Assembly (NCBI GenBank): GCA_036346275.1
Contig: CM070715.1
Location: 75,193,667-75,257,666 of the forward strand
DNA: 64,000 nt
Reading direction: 5' to 3'
Source of the DNA: Otatea glauca
Taxonomy: Eukaryota; Streptophyta; Magnoliopsida; Poales; Poaceae
Part shown: positions 45,426-55,940 of the stretch, one piece after another
Numbering within the stretch: position 1 is the first letter of the stretch
How the letters are laid out: each line of letters starts with the position of its first letter
Notes under the pieces: generated by a model
The model's input: only the letters and a program-made list of their open reading frames with translations
Databases searched by the model: none
Told to the model about the DNA's origin: nothing
Program-made: the position numbers and the translations under genes

Positions 45426-47178
45426 TTGCTTGTTAATTTATAAGACAGTATCTCATTCCTTAAAACATTGTTTCAAGGTTGGTTATTTGGTAGTTATTAG
45501 TTCATAAGGCAACTTTTCGTTCCTTAAAATCTTTTTAATTAAAATTTCTTATTAAATAAGGGTTGACACATCGTAAGTTTCAACCAAGTGGTTTAACAAT
45601 TACGAGAGTAACCCAAAGCAATCTGAAGTTTCAAAACTTAAAATTGCAACAACACAAAATATATATATATATGCTCAACTTAGTATGCGGGAGGGTATCT
45701 AAGTTTTTTTCTTTTTATCCTAACCATATGTATCTCTGCACAAGAGGTTTACTATGCGATTAGAATAATGTGTCATTTGGATAGTACTATTTTTAAAATA
45801 AGCCATTCGACGACGACTTTCTTTTAATCTTTATACTACTTGCAACATGTTAGTACTCCAAAACTTCCATGAAGTCAATGGTTGCGACACTTTGTTACTT
45901 CCCTATTCTCAGAGTTGTTGATGTAGACGTCACTACGTTTATTGATTTATTACGTAATTGTTTTCAAAAGATTTGTCGGTAGTTTTTATTAAGCATAAGG
46001 AGAGAGTTTCTTCTAGATAGGATAACTAGAAGTGAAGAGAGAAAATTCTACAAGGAAGAAATGGGTATATGAATTATCCATTAAAAGGGAAGGGTGTACA
46101 GATAAAGAAACTAAATCTCACAAATGGAAAAAAGTACATCTACAATTAATGCTGCTCTTTTTATATTCCTATTAGAAAATAGGATTTTCAATTTATTTAT
46201 TTATTTATTATTTTTTTTTTTTTTTACAACCATCTCAAGGTTTCTATTTAGAAGTATAGAACTTCTCGGGTTATAGTTCATTTTCATGGTATATAATCTA
46301 GACAATGTAATGAGGTAAATGGTTAAGAATTATTATTGGAAAAATTAAACTTTAACTAGCCAAAACAGCTTATGTAAATTGGTGTGGTCTCAAGTAAAGC
46401 TAGAAATGATAATGGTAACTATATTACTAATCCTAATAATTGCTTGATTTTGAGAAAAGCTAATGGTTATAATGGTTTACAGATAAAAGTTCTACCAAGA
46501 AAGGGTAAGTTTGGAAGAAATTTTTATAGAAAGAAGAGATGAGCTATCTTATGATTTCCAATTTATCCAATGGGTTAAGTTTCCTATATTTATACATACG
46601 GACAACTTATTGTGAAACTTCAACCTAGAGGTTAAGTTCACATATAAATCAGTCCTAACCAACCAAATAAAACCAATCTTCAAGTAGTGAGTTATAAACA
46701 CCACATAAAAAAAATGCTTTATCTAACTAGAGCGGAATAACATGCTATGTATAAGGGTTCCTATTTTAAGGCAAGTCATAATATATTCTATCCTTCTGCA
46801 CTTTACTGCTAGGTGAAGTCGTCTCTTCATGCAGTAGGTTCTTCGAGCTTTGCTTCTGCATTGTCGAGATTAGTGAAGCGTTATCGGCTCCAATAAGATT
46901 GTTGGCGTAAACCATGTAGCCTTCATTTGCAAGCAAGATAGTGACATACCTCAGACATCTTCAGAAACAATAGCGAGGATAAACTATCTTTAAGGAATGA
47001 GAAGAATTTGTTTACAAATCAAAATGAAAGTAGTGGTAAGAATAAGATCTTAAGAATGAGGAGAGAATAGCAAAATCTACATTTTGCAAATATGATAACT
47101 TTGAAACATAAGATTTTGAATTTGCTTATCCCAATGCTAACGACCATTCTATCTAGGGTTTATCCTACAGTCAGCATA
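45426..47178. other. TR-GAG interior, 5' leader side
   Basis: No ORF of note. Contains an (AT)n run (45659-45673) and a long T run (46210-46225). It would be the leader of the genomic RNA between the primer-binding site and the zinc-knuckle ORF. Confidence 0.5.
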
Positions 47179-47190
47179 GCTCTGATACCA
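47179..47190 (-). promoter_or_regulatory. Primer-binding site (initiator-Met tRNA type)
   Basis: Minus-strand TGGTATCAGAGC begins two bases after the LTR end. It is the standard plant PBS complementary to the 3' end of tRNA-iMet. It fixes the element's orientation. Confidence 0.9.
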
Positions 47191-47192
47191 AC

Positions 47193-50132
47193 TGTGACGA
47201 CCCCCATTTTTACAAACTTGCAAAAATGGAAATCTAATGTGCATTTCCGTACTAGTCCCATGATCAGTAGCTAGTACGCACATACACCAATTGGAATCAC
47301 AACCATACAACAAATATTAATTAAGCGGAAGCTATTACATAAAGAAAACTCTTACAAATCAGAGATAAAGCAGCATAAGAAGCAAAGTCTTGTAGTGTGC
47401 CCATCCAACACCCGCAGGCAACCGACAAGGCATAATCCCTAGAAAGATTCGACGAAGAAAAACCCGCAACTGCGATTTAAAAGGAACCTTCAAGCTCGGC
47501 AACTTAACCACCTAAAAACCACATATAAGCAAGGGTGAGTACATACGCACTCGCAAGACTTGAGCAAAGCCTATAATATATGCAGGCCATTTCAAAGGAG
47601 GCTACTACAGTTAAATTTGCATAAAGCAGAATTGACATTGTAAAACAAGTTATTTGCAAACGGAATTTATAAAAGCATAATTGACTGATATGAAATAAGT
47701 AAAGCATAAGTAATACTCACAACCCATCGCGAGCATCGAATAATCCAGAAATGGAATCCAACAATGTCGATCCTTTGACATGAAAACAAAAGCTGCTAAA
47801 CAAGTTCCAAACCAAAACCCAATTTTTGGAAATACAAAAGCATTCTAACATTGGAATGACTTCACCAAGTGTCCATAACCGTGGACACGGCTAATCGATT
47901 AGATTTACACTCTGCAGAGGTGTACAGCTTTACCCACAAGGAATGATCAACCTCTTTTGCCAGATCAGTTAACACACTTCCTTTGGTGTGTCGGCAAGGA
48001 GATCATCTGAGCCGTTACATTATCTAGATGTGGCTTTGAACCAGCCCGGGACGTTTGACCCTCGCCATGAAAACAGAAACACTCACCCAAGACGTGGATC
48101 CTTTCACATTACACCCAACACCACGTTTCTGTTCACGGCAAGGCGTACACCGTTGCATTGGTAAGTAAACCCCCTACAGACAGCATCGAACCGAATGCTG
48201 TGCATAACTCCGCCTTCCTTAGATGCAAAGCCACACCTAAATAACTTAATAGGCTAAGACTGTCCCATACCACCCTCGTGGTTGTACGAAATTCTTGGAT
48301 CTATAGCGTCCCATTGCTCGGTCCTTAATCCGACACGGCGATACTCCACCCTACACTACGTGCAAATCCTCTCGCACCTCCGGCTATTGCCAATAATCGC
48401 CCGCATCAAAACCATAGTTTTATTTTGGGTTTTTAATCAACATACCCATAACCAACAGCTTTATTTCCAACATTTTTCATTTCTTAAGAAACAAGTTTTG
48501 ATCTGATCATCATTCTCAGTTGTTCTAAAAGCATGGCTAAGCATGGATAAAAGTAATCGTATATACCCAGGGCGACATTAAGTAATTGTCTAAGCTTAAT
48601 CTATGGTTATCAAGGTTCACATATTGATACTTATCAAGGAAGTTTCATGAGACAAAAGGTATAACTACCAGTACCACAAAATAGCAATTTACAAAAAGTA
48701 AACGTATGCATAAAACATTTTAATAAACAATGCAAATTAAATTCTGGGATCAAGATGGTCAAAGGAGGGTGCTTGCCTTGCTCATATATCGTTTACGACG
48801 AAGACGCGATCGCAGACGACGGAGGCAACGGCGGCTTCCAGAGAAAAAAGAAGGCTTCGGCTTAAAAGAGGTTCAGAGAAGTGGTGGAGGGTCTCAATGG
48901 CGACGCATTGGTAGTATTTATAAGCGGTGCAACCGGCCTCACAGGGTTTGAACGACCGATCAAAGTCACTACCGCTCGGTCTTCGTCGGCACAAGACAAC
49001 GGTGGAACAGGTGAGGTACTTGGCGTGAACTCAGCTCGGCTCAGGACGACGCACGCTGGCCAAGGTATGGCACAGAAAGCCATGCGTGCGCAAGAGGATT
49101 GGGCGAGGAGCGGCATGGGCAGCACAGGGCGGCGAGGGCTCCAGAGAGCGCGAGCTCATTCTGATCGGCAGAGAGGAAAGGGAGGGAAGGAGTGAAGCTA
49201 GCGACTGACAGCGGGTCCAGGGACCACCAGGCAGAGGCTGAGCCCTTTTCCCCGTTGCCGTGCGACGAATGGTTACAGCACAGTGGACGGGCCCACGCGG
49301 CAGTGAAGGAAAATGAGACGAAGAGATAACATTGGCCGGGACAGCTCCATGTGAGCATTAAAACTGCTATCAAATCGTGGTCAATTTTTCTCAAACTTTT
49401 TGACTAGTTTCTACTGGTAGTTTTTAACCTTCAGTAAAAACTTTAGATTAAAATACCGCATGGTTAAATTATAAAAATTCTGACACTGTAGGTTTGTACA
49501 GGATTTGAATTTCGGTTTTGTATTTATTTAAAGGTTCAAACATTATTATTAATTTTTGAAACTTTTACAAGGAGTTATAAATAGGTCAAGGATGTCGCTG
49601 TAAAATTTTCAACTCAAAATATTGGGTAGTTATTTTATAGAAATTCTGACATGAGAATTTCCAGTTTTTGATGGTCTCTGATTCTGAATTATTAGAGGGC
49701 TCTGCTTACATGATAAAATCCTGATATTTTTACCAGGTGTAAAAACTACACTGAGGGTTCTTTGGTAATTTTTCCAGCTCCAAATAAGTTTCTGATATTT
49801 TACAAAAATTCTGACTTGTACTATTTCTAGTCAAAAGTGGTGACATTAATTTTATTTACCCATTTTTCTGTGCATAAAATTTTACTTCTTGATTTTACTG
49901 ACTTACCAGATTGGTTAGGGTTCTATGATAATTTTTTTTCCAAAATTTATCTTTTACCATTTTACCTTTTCACCATTATCCATTTCTTAATTCCATTTCT
50001 TTAACTTTTCATTCAATACAAAAATCCAAAGAATTCCAAATAAATTCCAATCATGTCAAAAAAAATCATAAATAAATATATTCAAATTCAAAATATGAAT
50101 TTTCATATTATTGCATTTTTCGGGATGTTACA
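47193..50132 (-). repeat. 5' LTR of the TR-GAG element, 2940 bp
   Basis: Direct repeat of 39831-42754. On the minus strand it starts TGTAACATCCCGAAAAATG and ends GGGGGTCGTCACA. The TATA box at about 48914-48925 would place transcription start about 1.2 kb into the LTR. Confidence 0.95.
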
Positions 50133-50137
50133 ATGGA

Positions 50138-50400
50138 GCCTACAATCAAGATAGACGACAAGAAAAGCTGTTGGATGCTAAACGAAAACTTGAGGTGGAG
50201 ATAGAACAATTGAAGGAAAAGTCTGAGTTAACAGAAAAAATTTATGAGATAAAACAAAAATTGAAAGATATAGATGACAAATCGCAAGATATTTAATCTC
50301 TTAATCATGTACTCATTATTAAGGAGCGCAGGGAGAACACATAGTTGGAATAAGCCAAAACTGAACTTACAGATGTTTCTAATATTTAATTCAACGTGGT
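50138..50400 (+). pseudogene. FDM/IDN2-like coiled-coil exon fragment
   Basis: Right after the TR-GAG target duplication the plus strand reads AYNQDRRQEKLLDAKRKLEV then EIEQLKEK, a helical Glu/Lys-rich segment, and SLNHVLIIKERRENT...AKTELTD. The LDAK.KLE.EIEQLK...SLN..LI.KER pattern is characteristic of the coiled coil of plant FDM/IDN2 (XS-XH domain) proteins, which act in RNA-directed DNA methylation. In-frame stops (after KSQDI and later) show it is decayed. The TR-GAG element inserted at its left edge. The rest of the gene is not visible. Family match made by eye, without a search. Confidence 0.55.
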
Positions 50401-50944
50401 AACTGATAATATACTTCAGATCTATCAAATAATATTGTTTCTCAATATATGCTTGTTAATATTTTAACTAGTTTATTGTATTCTTGTAACCTAACAGAAA
50501 ATACTTCAGACAAAAGTTGGCTATAAAAACGATACAAAAGACTGGTTTTGTGCTAAGAAGTTCTGCAAGAAAAAGACTACCAGAGGATTGTACCACTAAT
50601 TTCTGCATTGAGTATGTTCAGTGAAAAATCTCTATGGTACTCTAGATGCAATTGCTTGGGGGCAAAGAGCCTTCTATTGGGATGTCAGGGGTTCAGGGCT
50701 GCCTGAGGAGAGTTACGTTAGACGATTGTGCAACTTATTTCTGTATTGAGTACATATACTTTCAACAATACAGTGACTGTGAATATACTGTGAATTTGTC
50801 GATTTGTGAGTATACTATGAATGTGAATATACAACGAATTTGTCAATTGTGCATGTACTGTCAATATGTGAATATACTGTGAATTTATCAATCTGTGAGT
50901 GTGAATATGAATATACTGTGAATGTGAATATACTGTGAAGGTGA
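50401..50944. other. Non-coding with short repeats
   Basis: Contains repeated GTGAATATACTGTGAAT-type units between about 50775 and 50940. No gene. Confidence 0.5.
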
Positions 50945-51345
50945 TACCTGAGATTTATCTCTATCGGTTTCACGGTTAAAACCGATAAAGACGTTTAATT
51001 TCTATCGGTTATGAACGTGGAATTTATAGAGATAATTCACTAATCTCTATCGATTCCACGCAAAGAACCGATAGAGATCATAAACACTTTTCTATCGGTT
51101 CTGATCGTAAACCGATACAGATTTCTAATTATCTCTATCGGTTTCTAGCTCGAAACCGATAGAGATAATATGTTTATTGGGTCGATTCTAACATTGGAAC
51201 CGACACAAACAACACAATATCTTTATCGAACGAAAACTGACCGTGATAGCCACTTATCATCATTGTCTAAGAACTTTGTATCGCTATCAAAATCAACCCA
51301 GATGACGAAAAAGAACCGACCCAAATGAACATTTCTGTACTAGTG
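50945..51345. mobile_element. CACTA terminus with subterminal repeats
   Basis: The end ATTTCTGTACTAGTG (51331-51345) is the inverse of CACTAGTACAGAAAT. About six TCTATCGGTT / AACCGATAGA units on both strands fill 50950-51180. The opposite terminus was not found, so it is truncated. Confidence 0.7.
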
Positions 51346-51800
51346 CCGCGCTGGTCGTCGGCTGAAGCCAGTAGCTGGACGTGTTGGCGCATCGCGCCAT
51401 AGGCTGCTTAGTCACGCACTACAGGTGGAACTCGATGCTGGAGGCGCTCGACTTCAGCGTGCCGATGGTGGCGCTGGCGCTGGCGCTGTGGACCGACCAG
51501 ACGACCAACGGCCGACTCATCGAGCAGGTGTGGGGCGCCGGCGTGCGCGCGCCGCGACGAGGCCGCGGGGATATTCGTGCACGGAGACATCTAGCGGAGC
51601 TTGCGCGTGGTCATGGATGAGGAGGGGAGCGCGGCTTCTACCTGCCCAGCGGCGCAGCGGTGGAGGGATGCACGCACGGCGGTCGCCCCCCGGCGGCAGC
51701 TCCGACCGGAACCTGGACGAGTTCGTGGAGTTCGTGCGCGGAAGCGCCAGCGAGAAGTCGAAGTCTCTGTTTCTGGAGGGCTGCAGGGTCCGAGATGTCA
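51346..51800 (+). pseudogene. UDP-glycosyltransferase C-terminal fragment
   Basis: The plus strand reads LDVLAHRAIGCLVTHYRWNS, LEALDFSVPMVA, ALWTDQTTNGRLIEQVWGAG. This is the C-terminal half of the plant UGT PSPG box (HPA.GCFVTHCGWNS..E....GVPM...P...DQ), with Cys-Gly changed to Tyr-Arg in the HCGWNS motif. After frameshifts it continues as DEEGSAAS...AAQRWRDA and GSSDRNLDEFVEFVRGSASE, the usual UGT tail. The PSPG box binds the UDP-sugar donor in family-1 glycosyltransferases. The N-terminal acceptor domain is absent. The fragment starts exactly at the CACTA end. Frameshifts, an early stop and the damaged motif make it a pseudogene. Confidence 0.82.
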
Positions 51801-52032
51801 ATCATGTGATGCGATGCCATGCGGACGGCCCGGGGAGAACCTCAGTCAATTTCATAATTCGTTAGGGCTTTTCGCCAAACTTGTGACGTGGCACTGATCT
51901 GAATGGGCTGAAATCTCTTGTGGCTTAACAGATTAGATATAACTTAGACTTGTAGTCGGATAGTTTATCTCGTCAGGTTAATTTTATTGCGACTATTGTT
52001 CTATGATTTGTGGGTGTTGATTCCTTGTTTAG
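51801..52032. other. No recognisable gene
   Basis: Probably the former 3' flank of the glycosyltransferase. Confidence 0.4.
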
Positions 52033-52318
52033 TACTCTCTCTGTTAATAAATATAAGATGTATTTTGACTTGGCACAAGAATTAAGGTTGTGATGAAATT
52101 GAGGAAAATATGAGAGAAAATGACTTACATATCCCTCTTAATTGTCTTGGAAGATGAGAGATAATACTTCGTGTATGTGGTAATGAATAAATGCATATGG
52201 TTGAAAGAGAATAAATAAGGGTATATGTGGAAAGACACATTAAATCTACATGCACGCCTTATATTTTCCAAAAAGATCATTCAAACTATAGGCCTTACAT
52301 TTATCAATGGAGGGAATA
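52033..52318. mobile_element. Stowaway-like MITE, about 282 bp, TA TSD
   Basis: Ends CTCTCTCTGTTAATAAAT (52035) and ATTTATCAATGGAGGGAA (to 52316) are imperfect inverses of the CTCCCTCCGTT type, flanked by TA at 52033-52034 and 52317-52318. Confidence 0.75.
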
Positions 52319-52344
52319 CTCTTCTGGCACTACTACAGAACGGC

Positions 52345-52905
52345 ATATCACTATCGCTTTATCTGTGTCGGTTCTTAAGTTTGTAGGAAAAAACGATTGT
52401 GATAAATAACTTCAGATGGGTGTTAGTAATAATCACTATCGGTTCTGAGATTATAAGTGATTGTGATGTAGCACAGGACATATCACAATCGGTTCTTAAC
52501 TAAAACGCGATAGTGATGTGTACGGTCATCACTATCGGTTCCAACCAAAGAAGTGATGGTGATGATCACGTCCACATCACTATCGCTTCTTTTCTTAACC
52601 GCTCACATCACTATCGGTTCTAAGAAAGAAGCGATAGTGATGTGACGTGATCATCACTATCGCCTATAAAAAGAACCGATAGTGATGACCGCGCACATCA
52701 CTATCGCTTTTAATGAGAACCGATTTCGACAGATAGCTCATCACTATCACTTCTATAAAAAGAACCGATAGTGATGACCACGTACATCACTATCGCTTCG
52801 AAAGAACCGATTCTCGATGTCACGCGCTCATCACTATCGCCTATAAAAGAAGCGATAGTGATGACCTTGCACATCACTATCGCTCGAAAAGAACCGATTC
52901 GATGT
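52345..52905. repeat. CACTA left subterminal repeats
   Basis: More than ten units of ATCACTATCG(C/G)TTC in both orientations, the binding-site type arrays expected at CACTA ends. Confidence 0.85.
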
Positions 52906-53379
52906 GCCTCGCTAGGTCATATATACCACTCGCGCTGAACTCTTCTCTGTTGTTGTTCCAGAGGAGATTTCTCCGCCGCCACCTGAGAAAACAGCTCATA
53001 TTGTGTGGTTGGAAGCAATACTTGGGTGAGAAAATTTGAAGTCCTCATGGGTGGGTATTTAGAGGGTAAATTTGAAACACTATCTTGAGGAGATTCCCCT
53101 CTTTTTGCCCTCATTTGCGGTTTTCTTCAAAACGTGAGCAATTCTTTAAACCTCTTCAATTTTGCACAAGGTAATTTCGATATGTCGTGAATAAAGTTTA
53201 GCTTGCACGAGAAGTGTGTACGTGCTTTTAGATTTCACACTCTTTATTTGACAAGCACACATCTATTTAATTATTGTAGTGCTCTCGTGTTAATATGGAA
53301 TTATTGTTGCTGTCATGTGATAAATTTTAGAGTTTAGGCTGCGGAATGTACGTCTCCCGTTCGAGGATGCTTGTTTATA

Positions 53380-53525
53380 TATATGCCGAACGAAATGGCA
53401 AGAGACGGATCGTAGGAGTTGAAGATGTTGTAGATGAAGAAGAGTATAACTAATTCAATGAGATACATTCATTTGCAGATGAGGCTTGTCTTAGCGGGGA
53501 TGACGACACACATGAGCCAATTACA
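53380..53525 (+). pseudogene. Possible CACTA transposase C-terminal remnant
   Basis: The plus strand reads YAERNGKRRIVGVEDVVDEE followed by EYNQFNEIHSFADEACLSGD, an acidic tail resembling the end of CACTA-encoded proteins. Only about 50 codons; low certainty. Confidence 0.3.
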
Positions 53526-54084
53526 TGCGAGTAGATCATCATGAAGGGCAGTATTGTAAATAAATGGACTATTATAATGTTTGTTGTTAATCTCATTGTT
53601 GTATTATGTATGTAAAATAGTTTGCAATGCTTTCGAAGTAAAAATCCATGGTGAATTGCTGTTGGAGGCTTTGATGGAAATGCAATGTCTCTTTATGCCT
53701 ACACTTTGTGCCATATGTTGTGAAAGAAAATTCTTTTTGACGAAATTATTGTTGGGAAAGCTTGCAAATAGTCGAATCATCATTTATGGAAATTATCGTG
53801 CAATTCCAGATTAATTTGAAAAAGTTTTGACTTTTCTACGTTTTACGCACAAATCATATCTACGAAATGAATTTTGGCATATTTCTTGAACGAGGTCGCT
53901 TTTTCCAAAAATTCTTTTATGAAAAGATTTGCAGTATCACGAAATATGTTTCTGCAAAATTCCTAATAATTTCAACAACGTATGAAAAAGTTATGGCATT
54001 TTCTCTCTCTGATGAAATGCTGAAAATTCAGAATTTGCAGTATTATGAAAATTTAGACTTCATGGTTTGTCTGGAAAGGGAATA

Positions 54085-54480
54085 GTGCAATGAACTACAT
54101 TTGTGTCGGTTTTTTGTGAGAACCGATAGAGATAATTATGTATTAGTGTCGGTTTTATTTACAAAAGCGATACAGATATATTAGTGTCGGTTTTCTTTAA
54201 AGAAGCGATACTGATTACTATACACATCTGTGTCGGTTTTCTTTGAAAAAGCGATCTGAATCGGTATTATCGATGTCGGTTTTTAAAATAAGCGACATCG
54301 ATGACTATACACATCTGTGTCGGTTTTGTTTGAAAAAGCGACACGGATAGTGAGCTTATCAGTGTCGGTTATTCTAAAAAAACGATACTGATGACACATC
54401 TGTGTCGGTTTTTTTGAAGAAGCGATACGGATATTGAGCTTATCAGGGTCGGTTTTCCTTTAAAAAAATGATACTGATGA
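54085..54480. repeat. Internal array of TGTCGGTTTT units
   Basis: Nine or so units of GTGTCGGTTTT...AAGCGATA (e.g. 54102, 54148, 54183, 54231, 54281, 54317, 54361, 54400, 54448). The sequence differs from both terminal arrays, so it is probably the subterminal region of a different, now internal, CACTA. Confidence 0.8.
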
Positions 54481-54509
54481 CTTATAGCCACATTTTATTC
54501 CGCGACGGC

Positions 54510-54815
54510 GATTCGAGCGCAGCAGATCGCTCGTTAACCCTAGCGCAGCCGCCCCTCCGCCCGCCGTCGCCGCCATGCCTCGCCCGCCGCCCGCCCTGCC
54601 CCGCCCACCCCTCGCCTAACGCTCGCCCGCCGCCTCGCCGCCCGCCTCGACGCCCGCCCCGACGACCGCCCTTGACGCGCCCGCCGCGCCCGACTCCCGC
54701 GCCCCTCGACCTCGCCCCACGACCGCCGCCTCGACGACCGCCCGACGCCCGCCGACCCTCCCCCTGGCAACCTCCTCTCCCGGCGACCTTCAGCCTCCTC
54801 CTGCCTGCTCCCCCC
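54510..54815 (+). other. GC-rich first-exon-like segment
   Basis: Pro/Arg-rich in all frames, bounded on the right by a CCCCC/GTGAGT donor (54816). It looks like a captured 5' exon; the frame and protein are not determinable, as several overlapping open frames exist. Possibly the first exon of the chimera with the nucleotidase exons below. Confidence 0.4.
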
Positions 54816-55115
54816 GTGAGTTCACAATGATTTGTCAGGATTTCTAGTTCTAACAAAAAGCATAGTATTTAGAAATATCTATGCATTGTTTGACCCGAGT
54901 ATCCAAGAAAAAGATACTGAGTATCTGCATTGAAGGTGGTGATTTTATCTGCTGTTGATAGTTACAAGTTGGCTCCTAAGTCCAGACCACAATAACCGAA
55001 TGTAGAATATGGAAAACTCAAGAACAAGCTTTTGTAACTTCAAGAAATGCCTCAGATGGAGTGCAGCATGCCCATCACGTCTGGGATGTTAGCTGCTAGC
55101 TTATAGATCAAAGAT

Positions 55116-55830
55116 TGCCTCCTTGCTGATATTGTTCAGCACTTTGTAGATGCCAAGCTTTTTTTGGTCTTCCGGTATGGAGAACACAGCTATGCTGTGT
55201 AAATAGCATAGTTGTATAACATTTTGCTTGTTTCATTCTTGTAATTTTCTTCATGAAGACGGTAATTCCAAATAGAAAGTGTCATGATATGGCAATTTTT
55301 TTCAAGGGCCATTCTTGTCCACTCACATATTGTCAACTTGAGTTGTTCACTATTGGTTGAGTAGGGCCAACATTTTGATGGGAATTCCTGGAGGGAGCTC
55401 TTTGATGTTGTGATTGCGGAGGCAAATAAACCGACTTTCTATAATTCAGACCATCCATTCAGGTTCTGTGGAACATTTCGTGCTACTAATCCTTCTTAGC
55501 AAACTAGGGATGTTTGCCTTTTACACTCTTGCATCCATGCAGGACTGTTTCTAAACCTTTGAATATTAATGTAAAGTTGTCTTAGTAAGTACAGTGCATA
55601 AGAGCTTATATGGTTGATGATTTTTTTAATGTTCTGCGCAATTGTGTCTACTCCAATTCTGGTTTCCTAATTATATTGGCTGGTTACTTGTAGGGTGTAT
55701 GACATTGAAAAGGATACCTTAGCTTTTACTGCAATTGACAAGTTTCTGCCCAATCAAGTATATTGCCATGGCTATTAAAATCATTCTGCAGACACACGAA
55801 GTGGAGAGGTCCAGAGGTTGATTGTTTCGA
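55116..55830 (+). pseudogene. Captured exons of a cytosolic 5'-nucleotidase (HAD IG family)
   Basis: Three pieces in order. 55116-55160: CLLADIVQHFVDAKL. 55369-55462: HFDGNSWRELFDVVIAEANK then PTFYNSDHPF. 55694 onward: RVYDIEKDTLAFTAIDKFLP, NQVYCHG. The join 55462/55694 is exact and in phase (TTC AGG GTG; donor GTTCTG, acceptor TTGTAG), so introns were captured too, i.e. DNA-level capture. After CHG a one-base shift is needed to read LLKSFCRHTKWRGPEVD. These are segments of the plant IG-type 5'-nucleotidase, a HAD phosphatase acting on purine nucleotides; the N-terminal catalytic DxDxT part is missing. Not functional. Confidence 0.8.
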
Positions 55831-55854
55831 ATAGGTTGGTATTTTGTGCTTCAG

Positions 55855-55940
55855 TCTTGTATGCATTCTTTGGTCTCCGGCTTCTGTACATTGCTTGGAG
55901 GTCAGATTCCAAGGCGTCACAGAGAAAGGAAATCGAAGAG
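55855..55940 (+). pseudogene. Captured exon of a GDT1/TMEM165-like transporter
   Basis: Between a TGTGCTTCAG acceptor and an AGAG/GTACGT donor the exon reads LYAFFGLRLLYIAWRSDS then KASQRKEIEE. This is the distinctive segment after a membrane helix in plant GDT1-like (UPF0016) Ca/Mn cation/proton antiporters of Golgi or plastid membranes. Only this exon (86 bp) is recognisable; it lies 25-35 bp after the nucleotidase fragment, so two unrelated genes are fused in the CACTA. Confidence 0.8.

Larger units (their letters stand above)
39826..50137 (-). mobile_element. Complete non-autonomous LTR element encoding only a zinc-knuckle protein (TR-GAG type)
   Basis: Two near-identical direct repeats, 39831-42754 and 47193-50132, are bounded by TGTAAC/TGTGAC...TGTTACA. 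A perfect 5-bp duplication ATGGA flanks them (39826-39830, 50133-50137). On the minus strand the order is 5' LTR (50132-47193), primer-binding site TGGTATCAGAGC two bases later (47190-47179), zinc-knuckle ORF (45037-43841), a purine-rich tract (42767-42756) and 3' LTR (42754-39831). The 4.4-kb interior has no reverse transcriptase, RNase H, protease or integrase. This matches non-autonomous terminal-repeat elements carrying only a GAG-like gene (TR-GAG). It must be mobilised by an unseen partner. Intact ends, TSD and ORF indicate recent insertion. Confidence 0.93.

Noticed and set aside
47174..47190. Stretch matching a tRNA-Met end, possible tRNA gene
   Set aside because: Only about 12 bases match and it sits two bases from the LTR end: a primer-binding site, not a tRNA gene.
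54468..54856. Pro/Arg-rich ORFs on both strands
   Set aside because: Low-complexity translation of a GC-rich exon-like segment; no frame can be preferred.
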